Shown here: positions 34,255 to 41,606 of the stretch, one piece after another
Layout: the number at the start of each line of letters is the position of its first letter
Numbering within the stretch: position 1 is the stretch's first letter
Source of the DNA: a virus
Virus record (IMG/VR): IMGVR_UViG_3300031977_003000
Span: 1-46,509 of that record
Strand: one strand, 5' to 3'
DNA: 46,509 nucleotides
Program-made: the position numbers and the translations under genes
Notes under the pieces: model-generated
Told to the model about the DNA's origin: nothing
The model's database searches: none
What the model saw: only the letters and a program-made list of their open reading frames with translations

Positions 34255-34789
34255 ATTTGATTGTGATTCTGTGAGCGGGTATTCTATATAACCTATGCTC
34301 ATCAATATTAAATTCGTATTCCATACCAGGTACAAAACCTATAATTTCACCCGCCTTATAATTAGCGCAATCAAATTGTACTTTGCCTACAAAAGCTTTT
34401 TCATGCTCAAGCGAAAACATATCGTCGTTTTCTAATGGCTTTACAAAAACATAACCTTTTACAGGTTCCCATTCTTTTTCTCTTTTAAAAGCGAAAATCT
34501 GGTCAGGATAAACAAAAAATAAATCCTCTTCGTAATAGGATTTGCTGTTTTTTTCATCACCTCTAATGTCTCTAAAACGCCTAAACACATTGTGGTGCAC
34601 AATTATTTCATCACCAACTTGTAGGTTTAAATCATTTACTTTTGGTACAGACTTAATAACGCCGTGACGGCTGGTGTATTGGTGGTTTTGTAATTCGGTG
34701 TTCAATAGCAATTTCTTGCCATCTATATCTTTTTCAGCCGTATTTCTTTTATTATACGGCGAAACAATAAAGTTGTATATGCTTTGCAT
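34199..34789 (-). CDS. Tandem GroES-fold (Hsp10-like) protein
   Basis: From ATG 34789, overlapping the preceding stop (TAATG), the product has 196 residues; the upstream GTG at 34795 is less likely. Two GroES-like units can be read. Unit one, about residues 4-102: a first strand, a variable loop with DGKKLLLN where GroES has its mobile-loop GGIVL, GVIKSVPK, QVGDEIIVHHNVFR, then YYEEDLFFVYPDQIFAF, matching GroES VGDIVIF...EEVLIMSESDILAI. Unit two, about 111-178: GYVFVKPLEN, FVGKVQF, KAGEIIGFVPGMEYEFNIDE, HRLYRIPAHRITI; it lacks a long mobile loop. Tandem Hsp10 units are known in chloroplast Cpn20. With GroEL and a normal GroES in the same operon, a dedicated co-chaperonin or capsid-folding role is inferred. 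The fold call is by eye. Confidence 0.65.
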   Translation of the reverse strand: MQSIYNFIVSPYNKRNTAEKDIDGKKLLLNTELQNHQYTSRHGVIKSVPKVNDLNLQVGDEIIVHHNVFRRFRDIRGDEKNSKSYYEEDLFFVYPDQIFAFKREKEWEPVKGYVFVKPLENDDMFSLEHEKAFVGKVQFDCANYKAGEIIGFVPGMEYEFNIDEHRLYRIPAHRITIKYGYQGNEKEYNPSWTQSG

Positions 34790-35007
34790 TACCACTTAAG
34801 ATCATATTCAATAGATACAGCCATGTTCTTGTTAAAGTCTTTCCATGGCATTACCAAATCGCCTTTTTGTATATAGATAGAGTACTTTTCTTCTTCTTCT
34901 AATATGTTAACTATAGTATGACCGCCATACACTTCCTGTCCAACAGAATAGTGCATGGCGTCATTTTTATAGTCCTTCCCAATACTAATCTTGCGGATTA
35001 TCTGCAT
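34789..35007 (-). CDS. 72-residue small protein, unknown
   Basis: A small beta-rich protein: MQIIRKISIGKDYKNDAMHY, then VGQEVYGGHTIVNILEEEEKY and a C-terminal tail ending EYDLKW. It overlaps the preceding gene by 23 bases and shares TAATG with the next, so it is inside a coupled string. VGQEVYGGHTIVNI and YIQKGDLVMPW suggest a compact barrel, possibly SH3-like. No function is recognised. It lies in the morphogenesis-chaperone cluster upstream of the terminase genes. Confidence 0.65.
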   Translation of the reverse strand: MQIIRKISIGKDYKNDAMHYSVGQEVYGGHTIVNILEEEEKYSIYIQKGDLVMPWKDFNKNMAVSIEYDLKW

Positions 35008-35239
35008 TTTCAGTAAGAGTTCCGTCGGATAGGTTAATACTTACGTCTCCGTATTTTTCTTGTAATTCACCTTGAACTTTTTGTAGCTCAGTACGAATCA
35101 TCGTCATTTGCTGAACGAGATCGTGCTTTTGAGCTTCAAGCCCGCCGATTTGCATTTGCGTTTGGTTGATAGCGGTTACATAGCTTTGTACCGTTTTCAA
35201 TTCATCGCTAGTAAGCGACTTCACTTTCTTTTTTGCCAT
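34985..35239 (-). CDS. 84-residue coiled-coil protein, unknown
   Basis: A basic start (MAKKKVKSLTSDELKTVQSY) leads into a helical coiled coil (residues 15-65) with Gln, Leu and Met heptads, including INQTQMQIGGLEAQKHDLVQ, and an acidic C-terminal tail (DGTLTENADNPQD). It resembles prefoldin-like or short oligomerising helical proteins found in phage operons. It ends TAG, unusual here where TAA predominates, and overlaps the next gene by 23 bases. No function is assigned; an assembly chaperone role would fit the cluster but is speculation. Confidence 0.65.
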   Translation of the reverse strand: MAKKKVKSLTSDELKTVQSYVTAINQTQMQIGGLEAQKHDLVQQMTMIRTELQKVQGELQEKYGDVSINLSDGTLTENADNPQD

Positions 35240-35269
35240 TTGATTTAATTTAATTGTTTTGTTTTTATT

Positions 35270-35584
35270 TTAGCAGTTCCACCTGCGGCGCGCGGCTCGA
35301 CCTCTTTCACTTGTCCAACCTTTAGAACGCGCACAGAATGATTTTCTTCTTTTCCAAGCTTTACTGCCTTTCTTTAATTTAGAAGGGTCTTTGGTAACAG
35401 CTGTTTTTAATTTACTGCCTGGATTATCTCTCTTATATTTGTCAACACCCTTCTGCGACATACCGCCGCCAGCAGCAGCCCCGGTGCCTGTAGACTTAGC
35501 TTCATTGTAGTAGCCCAAAGACTTCTTGTGAGAGGGAGCGTCGCCTTTCTTTGTAAACGGAGAATTGTATTGTATGTAAGCCAT
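35270..35584 (-). CDS. DUF6321-like basic protein with SPF motif
   Basis: A 104-residue, strongly basic protein: MAYIQYNSPFTKKG at the start, a Gly/Ala linker (GTGAAAGGGMSQKG), then DKYKRDNPGSKLKTAVTK and a conserved end, KRRKSFCARSKGW followed by ERGRAARRRWNC. The end matches my memory of Pfam DUF6321, a domain of unknown function shared between phages and large algal viruses. Two cysteines (FCAR and the last residue) are conserved features. The N-terminal NSPF belongs to the short motif common to several proteins of this operon. It ends 30 bases before the coiled-coil gene. A DNA-binding role is suggested by charge only. Confidence 0.75.
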   Translation of the reverse strand: MAYIQYNSPFTKKGDAPSHKKSLGYYNEAKSTGTGAAAGGGMSQKGVDKYKRDNPGSKLKTAVTKDPSKLKKGSKAWKRRKSFCARSKGWTSERGRAARRRWNC

Positions 35585-35587
35585 AAT

Positions 35588-35944
35588 TTATCTTTTTACT
35601 CTTGAATAAGCTTCAGATTCCCACGGCAGGTTTTCTGCACCTTCAGCCATCGTAGCTCTGGAATAAACTTTTGCTGGCGATGACGTTGTTGGTTTCCATG
35701 TTACCGTATCATTGTCGTAAGACAATCTGTTTTGTTTCATTTGTTCCAAGTGCACCCGCTCGTGTTCTACGGCTGATGCTTTTTTTGTGCACGCAAGACT
35801 TTTAGAAATAAATATAGTTCCGTCTCTATTTGCCTCCGCTTCAATATTCTTCCCTAGGTTTTTTTCAAACACGGGAGTATCAAATGTAGAAAGCTCTTCA
35901 TTGTATCCAAAGAGCTCTCCCTTGTCTTTTAATTTAAAAGCCAT
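35588..35944 (-). CDS. Mini zinc metallopeptidase (HExxH) protein
   Basis: A 118-residue protein with a complete gluzincin-type signature: H61-E-R-V-H65 in AVEHERVHLEQM, and further on LPWESEAY, where E109 or E111 could be the third zinc ligand. The N-terminal part (residues 20-50) is a small beta sheet with DGTIFISKSL. The sequence around the motif (HERVHLEQ) resembles the HExxHxxQ motif of DUF4157-type proteins. SPAK (89-92) is an example of the operon's SP motif. It would be one of the smallest zincins if active. In a virion-assembly cluster it might process structural proteins, or act on the host. It sits one base after the Cys-rich mini-gene's stop. Confidence 0.75.
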   Translation of the reverse strand: MAFKLKDKGELFGYNEELSTFDTPVFEKNLGKNIEAEANRDGTIFISKSLACTKKASAVEHERVHLEQMKQNRLSYDNDTVTWKPTTSSPAKVYSRATMAEGAENLPWESEAYSRVKR

Positions 35945-35945
35945 A

Positions 35946-36089
35946 TTATTTGCAGCAGCAGTTTATAGCGCCACATTTACCGCAAGGCGAAAAGTTTCCA
36001 ACTTTTTTACCCTGAGGATCAATAGTCACCTCTTGGTTTTGTGGCAAACGTGCTCTGCTAATTTGTGCTTTTTTAGTTATAGGAATCAT
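35946..36089 (-). CDS. 47-residue Cys-rich protein
   Basis: ATG at 36087-36089 overlaps the preceding stop (ATGA), and TAA lies one base before the next start (TAATATG), so it fits the coupled string exactly. The sequence starts MIPITKKAQISRARLPQNQE, continues VTIDPQGKKVGNFSPCGKC, and closes GAINCCCK. Five of the last twelve residues are cysteines (CGKCGAINCCCK), a pattern suited to binding zinc or another metal or to disulfide/thiol chemistry. FSPCGK again contains the SP motif. No known family is recognised. It is too short for many gene finders, but it fills the gap perfectly. Confidence 0.78.
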   Translation of the reverse strand: MIPITKKAQISRARLPQNQEVTIDPQGKKVGNFSPCGKCGAINCCCK

Positions 36090-36526
36090 CTGTCTTTATC
36101 TTTAATCATATCGTCTATAGCTTTATTATAGACTTTATCTGTATACGTTTTGTTTTTGTAAAATTTACTTCTGCCACCGACAGGTAAATCTTCTTCACCA
36201 AGCATTACATTATACATTCGTGTAATCAGCCGCTTAGCTTTTGTAGACGTAGTAAAAACACTATATTTGATTGTAGTCCTATTTCTATGGCGCCATACGT
36301 CAATCCAGCCATCTCTTCTCAAGCGCTCCCACCTGTCTTTATCCCAAGCATAAGTGTAAGTGCCTTCTATAAAATCATTACGTGTAAAATACTTTTTGCA
36401 ATCAAGATATATCAGCAGCTCAAGGTCTGCGTCTAGTATATCGTAAGTCTTGCAAGCCCATTTTCTAACGAGCCTGTAATACTTAAACAAATTCATTTCA
36501 CGTATGTCAGACGCAGTTATTCTCAT
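36086..36526 (-). CDS. 146-residue basic protein, possible winged-helix
   Basis: A basic, aromatic-rich protein: MRITASDIREMNLFKYYRLV, KKYFTRNDFIEGTYTYAWDK, DRWERLRRDGWIDVWRHRNR, then TTIKYSVFTTSTKAKRLITR. The arrangement - helices, DRWERLRRDGWI and a beta wing (RNRTTIKYSVFTTS) - looks like a winged-helix DNA-binding domain at about residues 50-120. It overlaps GroES upstream (ATGA) and the Cys-rich gene downstream. It could be a late regulator or a small structural protein. The fold is a visual inference only. Confidence 0.65.
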   Translation of the reverse strand: MRITASDIREMNLFKYYRLVRKWACKTYDILDADLELLIYLDCKKYFTRNDFIEGTYTYAWDKDRWERLRRDGWIDVWRHRNRTTIKYSVFTTSTKAKRLITRMYNVMLGEEDLPVGGRSKFYKNKTYTDKVYNKAIDDMIKDKDR

Positions 36527-36780
36527 TCGACAATAACTACATCTCCAACAGTAATTACATGGTATAATTCATCGTGCCATTCTATACCGTGCCCAGCGTG
36601 TTTATCATATCTGATTGTATCTCCGCTTTCAACGCCGATTACCATTGGCCCACAGCTAATAACCTGCGCTTTTAAATAACGCACGTCGCTGTTTTGTTTT
36701 TCTGTAAGCTCAAGGCCACCGACTTTTTTAGCCGGCTCCTTGATCTTTTTTATAATGATATAATTATTAACTGCCTTCAT
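36523..36780 (-). CDS. groES: Co-chaperonin GroES (Hsp10)
   Basis: An 85-residue Hsp10, slightly shorter than E. coli GroES (97). The first strand is NYIIIKKIKEP, followed by the mobile-loop region KKVGGLELTEKQNSDVRY with the GG-hydrophobic triplet (GGLEL) that docks to GroEL, then KAQVISCG, VESGDTIRYDKHAGHGIEW (roof/barrel) and the last strand ITVGDVVIVE. It caps the GroEL ring. It overlaps the GroEL stop by 14 bases and the next gene by 4 (ATGA). Phage-borne co-chaperonins such as T4 gp31 help capsid protein folding; here a GroEL partner is encoded beside it. In bacteria groES normally precedes groEL; the order is reversed here. Confidence 0.92.
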   Translation of the reverse strand: MKAVNNYIIIKKIKEPAKKVGGLELTEKQNSDVRYLKAQVISCGPMVIGVESGDTIRYDKHAGHGIEWHDELYHVITVGDVVIVE

Positions 36781-38332
36781 TAATTCTCATGTTTGAAATT
36801 ACTACATCAGCAGACATAATTGTGGTCGCTACACTAATTGCATTTTTTAATGCTGTTTTTGTAACCAACACCGGGTCAATAATACCCGCTTTAATCATAT
36901 TAACGCTTTTGCCACTTGTTGCATCAATACCCCAATTCTTCTTGGTTGGCGCTTCTGGATCAATAATATTAGCGTTATGCATAATAGTATCGAACGGCGC
37001 ACGAATTGCTTTTAGCAACGCGGAATATCCAGCGTTCTTTTCTTTAATTTTGTTGGAAGCATAATACAGCGCTGCTCCGCCTCCGGCTACAATTCCTTCT
37101 TTAAGCGCCGCTTGCGTTGCGTAGATTGCGTCTTCAACGCGGTCTTTCTTTTCTTTAAGCTCGACCTTGGAGTCTGCTCCTACATAAATCAAACCAACAC
37201 TACCGGTAAGCATAGACAAACGTTCTTCAAGTTTGCCTTTAATATATCCGTTGGTTTCCGCAGAGATTCGATCGCGTACATTTTGAATACGCTCTTCGAG
37301 CAGCTCCTGGTCGGCTTCCACCTGCAGCACAGTGTTTTTCTGGTTCGTCACAGACTTAACTGCTTCACCTAATACATCTGGGCTAATCAAATCCAAATCA
37401 TCGCCAAGCTCTTCATTGATCACCTTAGCGCCTGTTAATATAGCTAAGTCTTCGATCGCTTCCTGCTTTGTTGGCCCAAACCCTGGTAAATCTACGATGT
37501 TTACCTTGATATTCCCTTTTACCTTATTGGCTAAAAGCGTCTGGTAAGGCTGTTGCTCAACGCTAGCGACGATAAGCAGGCTTCTATTCTTCTTTATAAC
37601 GTGTTCTAGGACACTTTGGATCTTTCGGATATTAGGTATAGGAGAAGAGACAATAAGCACGTAAGGATTGTCTAAAACGGCTATACCTTTGTCTTTATCG
37701 GTAACGAAATGCGGTGATTTGATACCTGAGCTAAATTGAGTACCTTCGACAAATTCTACATACGTTTCATTTGTTTCGGATTCTTCCATTAATACAACTC
37801 CATCTGTTCCAACTTTTTCAAAAGCTTGGCCAATCTTTTCTCCAAGCTCTTGATCGTTGTTACAGCTAATGTAAGCAACTTGCTGTAGCATGTCACCCTC
37901 AACCGCCACACTGGTAGCATCAAGATGATGTACAATCTCTTTAGCACAGTCATTGACGCCTTTTTTAATTTCTCTAATCGTGGATTCATCAACGACTTCT
38001 GTTAATTCTTTTAATAAAGCATGAGCAAGGACGGTGGCTGTTGTTGTACCGTCCCCTGCTTCACGCACTGTATTTGCTGCAGCCTCCTTAACTAAGGTGG
38101 CTCCAATGTTTTCGACCGGGTCAAATAAGACTACGCTTTCCGCTACGGTTACACCATCTTTTGTAATGACCGGCCGGCCCAAAGCGTCTTCGTAGATTAC
38201 GCACTTACCAGAAGCCCCTAATGTAGACTTCACTGCGTTCGCTAACTTATTGACGCCGGACATAATTTTTCGATTGGCAACTTTGCCAAATGTAAGATCT
38301 TTAACGATCTCGCTCGGGTTATTAAATTCCAT
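36767..38332 (-). CDS. groEL: Chaperonin GroEL (Hsp60)
   Basis: A 521-residue chaperonin, 27 residues shorter than E. coli GroEL. ATPase signatures are intact: [11 protein letters not shown] (D59, E. coli D52), [11 protein letters not shown] (D94, E. coli D87), [20 protein letters not shown] (aspartate equivalent to D398) and the VAGGGAAL nucleotide loop. The C-terminus lacks the GGM repeat tail and ends [10 protein letters not shown]. The N-terminus is extended by about seven residues ([17 protein letters not shown]). Its codon and base composition match neighbouring phage genes and it is locked into the operon by overlaps, so it is a genuine phage gene rather than host DNA. Phage GroELs are rare but known. 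It likely folds phage capsid or tail proteins with the adjoining GroES. Confidence 0.95.
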   Translation of the reverse strand: MEFNNPSEIVKDLTFGKVANRKIMSGVNKLANAVKSTLGASGKCVIYEDALGRPVITKDGVTVAESVVLFDPVENIGATLVKEAAANTVREAGDGTTTATVLAHALLKELTEVVDESTIREIKKGVNDCAKEIVHHLDATSVAVEGDMLQQVAYISCNNDQELGEKIGQAFEKVGTDGVVLMEESETNETYVEFVEGTQFSSGIKSPHFVTDKDKGIAVLDNPYVLIVSSPIPNIRKIQSVLEHVIKKNRSLLIVASVEQQPYQTLLANKVKGNIKVNIVDLPGFGPTKQEAIEDLAILTGAKVINEELGDDLDLISPDVLGEAVKSVTNQKNTVLQVEADQELLEERIQNVRDRISAETNGYIKGKLEERLSMLTGSVGLIYVGADSKVELKEKKDRVEDAIYATQAALKEGIVAGGGAALYYASNKIKEKNAGYSALLKAIRAPFDTIMHNANIIDPEAPTKKNWGIDATSGKSVNMIKAGIIDPVLVTKTALKNAISVATTIMSADVVISNMRINEGS

Positions 38333-38356
38333 TATATTAAATTAAATTGTTTTGGT

Positions 38357-38641
38357 TTATTCAAATGTCTTAACTACTGTAGGGCCTTTGCTGTATTCCA
38401 GCTTTTTTGAGAAATGCTCAATCGAAGAATCAATTGCGCTTTCCGCACCTTCAATAGTTTCCCGGCGAGTGACATCATGCCATTGGTCTTCGCCTAGGTC
38501 TAGCTCGGTTTGAAAGTAACCATTAGGTAATCGAACAATACGCCAGTTTTTCTTTTCTGCCGCTCGCTTCCACCATGCGATTTGTTCATTGGACGGTTTT
38601 TGGCTTTCACCAAAGGTGGTCGTTCGGTAATAAAATGTCAT
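38357..38641 (-). CDS. 94-residue protein, unknown
   Basis: It starts after a 62-base A/T-rich spacer and lies 24 bases before groEL. Sequence features: MTFYYRTTTFGESQKPSNEQ, IAWWKRAAEKKNWRIVRLPN, GYFQTELDLGEDQWHDVTRR and an acidic helix (ETIEGAESAIDSSIEHFSKK). A first helix followed by a short beta hairpin (RIVRLPNGYFQTEL) suggests a small alpha-beta fold. No motif or family is recognised. As the first gene of the possible chaperonin sub-operon, it may be co-expressed with groEL. Confidence 0.6.
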   Translation of the reverse strand: MTFYYRTTTFGESQKPSNEQIAWWKRAAEKKNWRIVRLPNGYFQTELDLGEDQWHDVTRRETIEGAESAIDSSIEHFSKKLEYSKGPTVVKTFE

Positions 38642-38703
38642 TTGGTTTAAATGTTTAAGGTTATGTTATATATATTACCTATATATAGTGGTTTTTAACA
38701 CAT
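38642..38703 (-). promoter_or_regulatory. A/T-rich spacer, possible internal promoter upstream of the chaperonin cluster
   Basis: One of few real gaps in the late operon. The minus strand reads TGTTAA, then 17 bases, then TAATAT, with a run of TA dinucleotides forming an AT inverted repeat (TATATAT...ATATATA). It could be a promoter or simply a spacer; neither a clear Bacteroidota -7 box nor a sigma-70 box is perfect. Confidence 0.25.
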
Positions 38704-39111
38704 TTACTTGCGTGTCAGCTTAGTTAGTTCTTTTGTTTTGCCCTCTGAGCCCATAGATGACCCAAACCAATATCCGTACACGTCCCCTAGCGTGCGCAAG
38801 AAGAAGCCGCTGAATGTTGTAATCAATCCTTTTTGCACTTCTGTTAGGGTGCCCCAGCTAAGCGCGTCAGTAAAAATAGCAACCCCAAGCCCACAAGCAA
38901 TAACAAGTGTAATATAAGTAAGTACGTCTGGCGTAGATTTACTTTTGCCTAAATCGCGAGCTGCTTCGCGGTCTTTTACCTCTTGCTCGTACGCATGCTT
39001 AATAAAGTCTTTTTTTTCTTCCGGCGTTTCTATAAACTTGTCTGCAACTTCAACCGCTTTGTCAATAAGTGGAGTTGCGCCTGCACCGAATATTTTTAAC
39101 CATTTACTCAT
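38704..39111 (-). CDS. Putative holin or membrane-anchored virion protein
   Basis: A 135-residue protein: a charged N-terminal region (residues 1-60, MSKWLKIFGAGATPLIDKAV, DKFIETPEEKKDFIKHAYEQ, DREAARDL), then hydrophobic segments at about 65-84 (VLTYITLVIACGLGVAIFTD) and about 95-115 (GLITTFSGFFLRTLGDVYGY), and a basic tail (GSSMGSEGKTKELTKLTRK). The pattern of one or two membrane helices ending in FGSS-GS-K is common in small phage holin-like proteins. It lies after the tail-fibre genes, a common holin location. A second lysis-like cassette exists near the 3' end, so its role is not certain. Confidence 0.65.
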   Translation of the reverse strand: MSKWLKIFGAGATPLIDKAVEVADKFIETPEEKKDFIKHAYEQEVKDREAARDLGKSKSTPDVLTYITLVIACGLGVAIFTDALSWGTLTEVQKGLITTFSGFFLRTLGDVYGYWFGSSMGSEGKTKELTKLTRK

Positions 39112-39122
39112 AATATATATAT

Positions 39123-40034
39123 TTATAGTTCTACTACACTTTGCCCATTTGCTGCAGCAAAATCATAATTGCCGCTAGAGTCTGAATCGTTAACCGAAGG
39201 TGTTGATTCTGAATTATCACCAAATATTAAATTAGTGGTGTAACTAGCATCCGCGGCGCTAATAGGATCACCTGAGTTGTACATAGTCGCAAGATCGCCT
39301 GCATCGGTGGTTTGATCCCACATATGCATGAACATATAATCTGCAATACGGCTACCACCTGTATTGTGATCATTACCACAGAAGGTTAACTCGTCAAGAG
39401 TCATATTTGATCTTGAACCGCTGTTTGATGCAGCGGTATTTCTAAGCTCTGCACCGTTCCAGTATAGTTTAAATGCAGAGGCTGGTGAACTTTGCGACGC
39501 GTCATATATTAAAAATAAGTGCACAAACCCGTCTGAGTTTGTGTTACCACGATTTGACGACGTCCAATAATTAGATGAAGACGTACCAGTGCCGGTAGCA
39601 TCGTTATTACTATGCAATGCCCATTGTCTGTCAAAGTTCGAAGAACCACTTCTATATCTTGCAACAAACCGGTTTAAACCATAATCGTATTGCAAGAAAA
39701 ACCTGTTAGCCGTTGAAGTAGTGCCCGATGGTGTTAAATCAAAAACAATAAGGTTAAGGTCAGATGCTGACCACTGCGGGCGAATCCATAGTGATACGCT
39801 AAGACTTTCAGAAGTAGATTGCAAAGGCTTATCTACCGCCGAATCCCATTTAATATCGTTACTAAGATCCCAGTAGTATAGTGGCACAACGGCACTATAG
39901 CCATAAAATTCGCTTATAGCGTGTGGAGCGGTTTTGCCTGCGGCTGTAGATAAAGTAGCTAAAGAGTTACTCGAGCTGCTTAGCTCTGTTTTTATCTGCG
40001 ATATGCTTATTGCTCCACTACTCTGTAACGCCAT
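39123..40034 (-). CDS. LamG/concanavalin-like tail or adhesin protein
   Basis: A 303-residue protein. Residues 1-47 are a phage-type attachment segment (SGAISISQIKTELSSSSNSL then GKTAPHAISEFYGYS). Residues 50-303 form a beta jelly-roll: VPLYYWDLSND, SLSVSLWIRPQWS, FVARYRSGSSN, DGFVHLFLIYDASQ, FKLYWNGAELRN, LDELTFCGNDHN and IADYMFMHMWDQTTD. The SLSLWIRPQ...DGFVHLFLIYD...LYWNG series is typical of LamG/concanavalin-A-like lectin domains, which bind glycans. It overlaps the stop of the preceding fibre gene by 17 bases, and the small downstream gap contains nothing. It is probably part of the tail fibre set or a receptor-binding or decoration protein. Confidence 0.72.
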   Translation of the reverse strand: MALQSSGAISISQIKTELSSSSNSLATLSTAAGKTAPHAISEFYGYSAVVPLYYWDLSNDIKWDSAVDKPLQSTSESLSVSLWIRPQWSASDLNLIVFDLTPSGTTSTANRFFLQYDYGLNRFVARYRSGSSNFDRQWALHSNNDATGTGTSSSNYWTSSNRGNTNSDGFVHLFLIYDASQSSPASAFKLYWNGAELRNTAASNSGSRSNMTLDELTFCGNDHNTGGSRIADYMFMHMWDQTTDAGDLATMYNSGDPISAADASYTTNLIFGDNSESTPSVNDSDSSGNYDFAAANGQSVVEL

Positions 40035-41538
40035 CTAGTTTTGCTTCTAATGTTTCTAAGCGCGCCATTAATTCCTTATTAGACTCAATTAATAACGCTA
40101 CAAGTTTAGGGTAGTCTACATGCTTAGCCATTGTGCCATCCAGCAATTCAGCTTCGCCTACAATTTCAGGCACCACTTCTTCAACCTCTTGTGCAATAAG
40201 ACCTATATCTTTTTTACCTGTTTTGCGGCCATGGTCCCACGTAAACGAAACGCCTCGTAATGCTTTTACTTTTTCGGAAGCGTTTTCAAGTGTTTCAATA
40301 TTTGTTTTAAGCTTGCGGTCTGAGCTGGTAACAGTAGAGTACGCAATAACATCACCGTCAACGTCGAGATTTCCGTCGTTGTTTAAGCGCATGTCTAATA
40401 CACCATCAAGATACCATGCGTGGTTCGTGGTGTTTACTGTATATTTATCGTTTCCATCGCGCCCTATAGTGAACACGTCGCCAGCTAAGTTTGAGTCTAC
40501 AGCAAATGTTGTTCCCGTTAATGTTAGACCAGCTCCTGCTGAATATGTTGTGTTGGTGTCAGTAGGAATTGTCCAGGAACCATCTTGCGATAAGTATTTA
40601 GAAGAGTCTCCTTGACCAGAGGGAACAAGACCCGCGCTGCTACCGCTGTATTCACTATATGTTGTGTTTGTTGCGCTAATGGTCACAGTGCTTCCGACCT
40701 GCGATATCGAGGCTGCTCCAGATGCTGCTAATGTTACCGTACCTGTAGTTTCGCTCCCGCTAACCCCAACACTTGTGACGGTATTTGTGTTTGTATCCGT
40801 CCATGGTACGTTAACGTACATTTGGCCCGAAGAAAGTTCTACAGGATAATTTTTTCCGTTTTCCGTATAGCCTATTTTAACTAATCCAAGTGTCGACGAG
40901 GTTGCCGTAGAATAAGTAGTATTAGTATCGGTAGAAGAAATGGTTACAACACCGCCTGCACTGTATGCTACGGTTACATTTGTACCACCAACAATATCAA
41001 GATTGCCTCCGGAACCTACGGTTGTGCGCTGCACGCCTCCGGTTTTTAAGTTCCAGCTGCTATAATTATCGTATGTAGCAGAACTGAATGCAAGCGAACC
41101 AAATGTGTATGATTGGTTAGTTGCACCGCTTACACTAAAAGTTAAGGTATTTCCGGATTTGGATATACCGTTTAAATAATAGTTCGTATTTGAAGTAACG
41201 TATCCTGCTCCGTTTGTTAATTCACTGTTGTCTGTCGGAATCGTCGGCCGACCCGTTAGGGAATCGTATGCGCCGTCAAATGTAGAATAACCCGCAGCCG
41301 CGTGGTTGCCCCAGTTATATGCTGTGTTCCAGTTCGCCGCTGACGCAATTCGTGCATCAGCAAACGTGCCTGATGTGATTTTTGATGCTGCCAGAGAAGG
41401 AATTCTAGCCGCTGCCAAAGTACCGCTTGTGATTTTGTCTGCAGCCAATGATGGTATATCGGCGGCTGCTAATCCGTAAGATCCCGATACTGTTAAGCTA
41501 CCCGTTAGGGCTATGTCTGAATTTACCTTTAATGCCAT
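40018..41538 (-). CDS. Tail fibre with C-terminal S74 chaperone domain
   Basis: A 506-residue fibre. The N-terminus has short repeats (ADIPSLAADKITSGTLAAAR, IPSLAASKITSGTFADARI). The body is Thr/Ser/Gly-rich beta repeats, and the C-terminal 110 residues form a peptidase S74 intramolecular chaperone: SSDRKLKTNIETLENASEKV, ALRGVSFTWDHG, KDIGLIAQEVEEVVPEIVGE, then a coiled coil (SNKELMARLETLEAKL). In this family autocleavage occurs at the serine before the DxK motif after trimerisation. A terminator-like hairpin lies just upstream of the start. The fibre trimerises and binds host receptors in known phages. Confidence 0.85.
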   Translation of the reverse strand: MALKVNSDIALTGSLTVSGSYGLAAADIPSLAADKITSGTLAAARIPSLAASKITSGTFADARIASAANWNTAYNWGNHAAAGYSTFDGAYDSLTGRPTIPTDNSELTNGAGYVTSNTNYYLNGISKSGNTLTFSVSGATNQSYTFGSLAFSSATYDNYSSWNLKTGGVQRTTVGSGGNLDIVGGTNVTVAYSAGGVVTISSTDTNTTYSTATSSTLGLVKIGYTENGKNYPVELSSGQMYVNVPWTDTNTNTVTSVGVSGSETTGTVTLAASGAASISQVGSTVTISATNTTYSEYSGSSAGLVPSGQGDSSKYLSQDGSWTIPTDTNTTYSAGAGLTLTGTTFAVDSNLAGDVFTIGRDGNDKYTVNTTNHAWYLDGVLDMRLNNDGNLDVDGDVIAYSTVTSSDRKLKTNIETLENASEKVKALRGVSFTWDHGRKTGKKDIGLIAQEVEEVVPEIVGEAELLDGTMAKHVDYPKLVALLIESNKELMARLETLEAKLDGVTE

Positions 41539-41544
41539 ATCAAA

Positions 41545-41579
41545 GAAAAAAAGGGAAGGAAGACTAATCCCCCTCCCCT
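41545..41579 (-). terminator. Rho-independent terminator between two fibre genes
   Basis: Minus strand: AGGGGAGG (41572-41579) pairs with CCTTCCCT (41552-41559) with one G-T wobble, followed by seven Ts (41546-41552). It lies past the 602-residue gene's stop and about 6 bases ahead of the next start codon. It may be a partial terminator that sets relative fibre amounts. Confidence 0.72.
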
Positions 41580-41606
41580 GTTATTAAATTAATCTATACT
41601 TTATTA

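Noticed and set aside
34255-34335. Longer version of the putative small terminase starting at 34335
   Set aside because: It would overlap the GroES-fold gene by 137 bases; the shorter form from 34254 starts at a more typical charged N-terminus.
36767-38332. GroEL could be contaminating host DNA
   Set aside because: It overlaps GroES, which overlaps further phage genes, and has phage-like leaders and truncation of the GGM tail.
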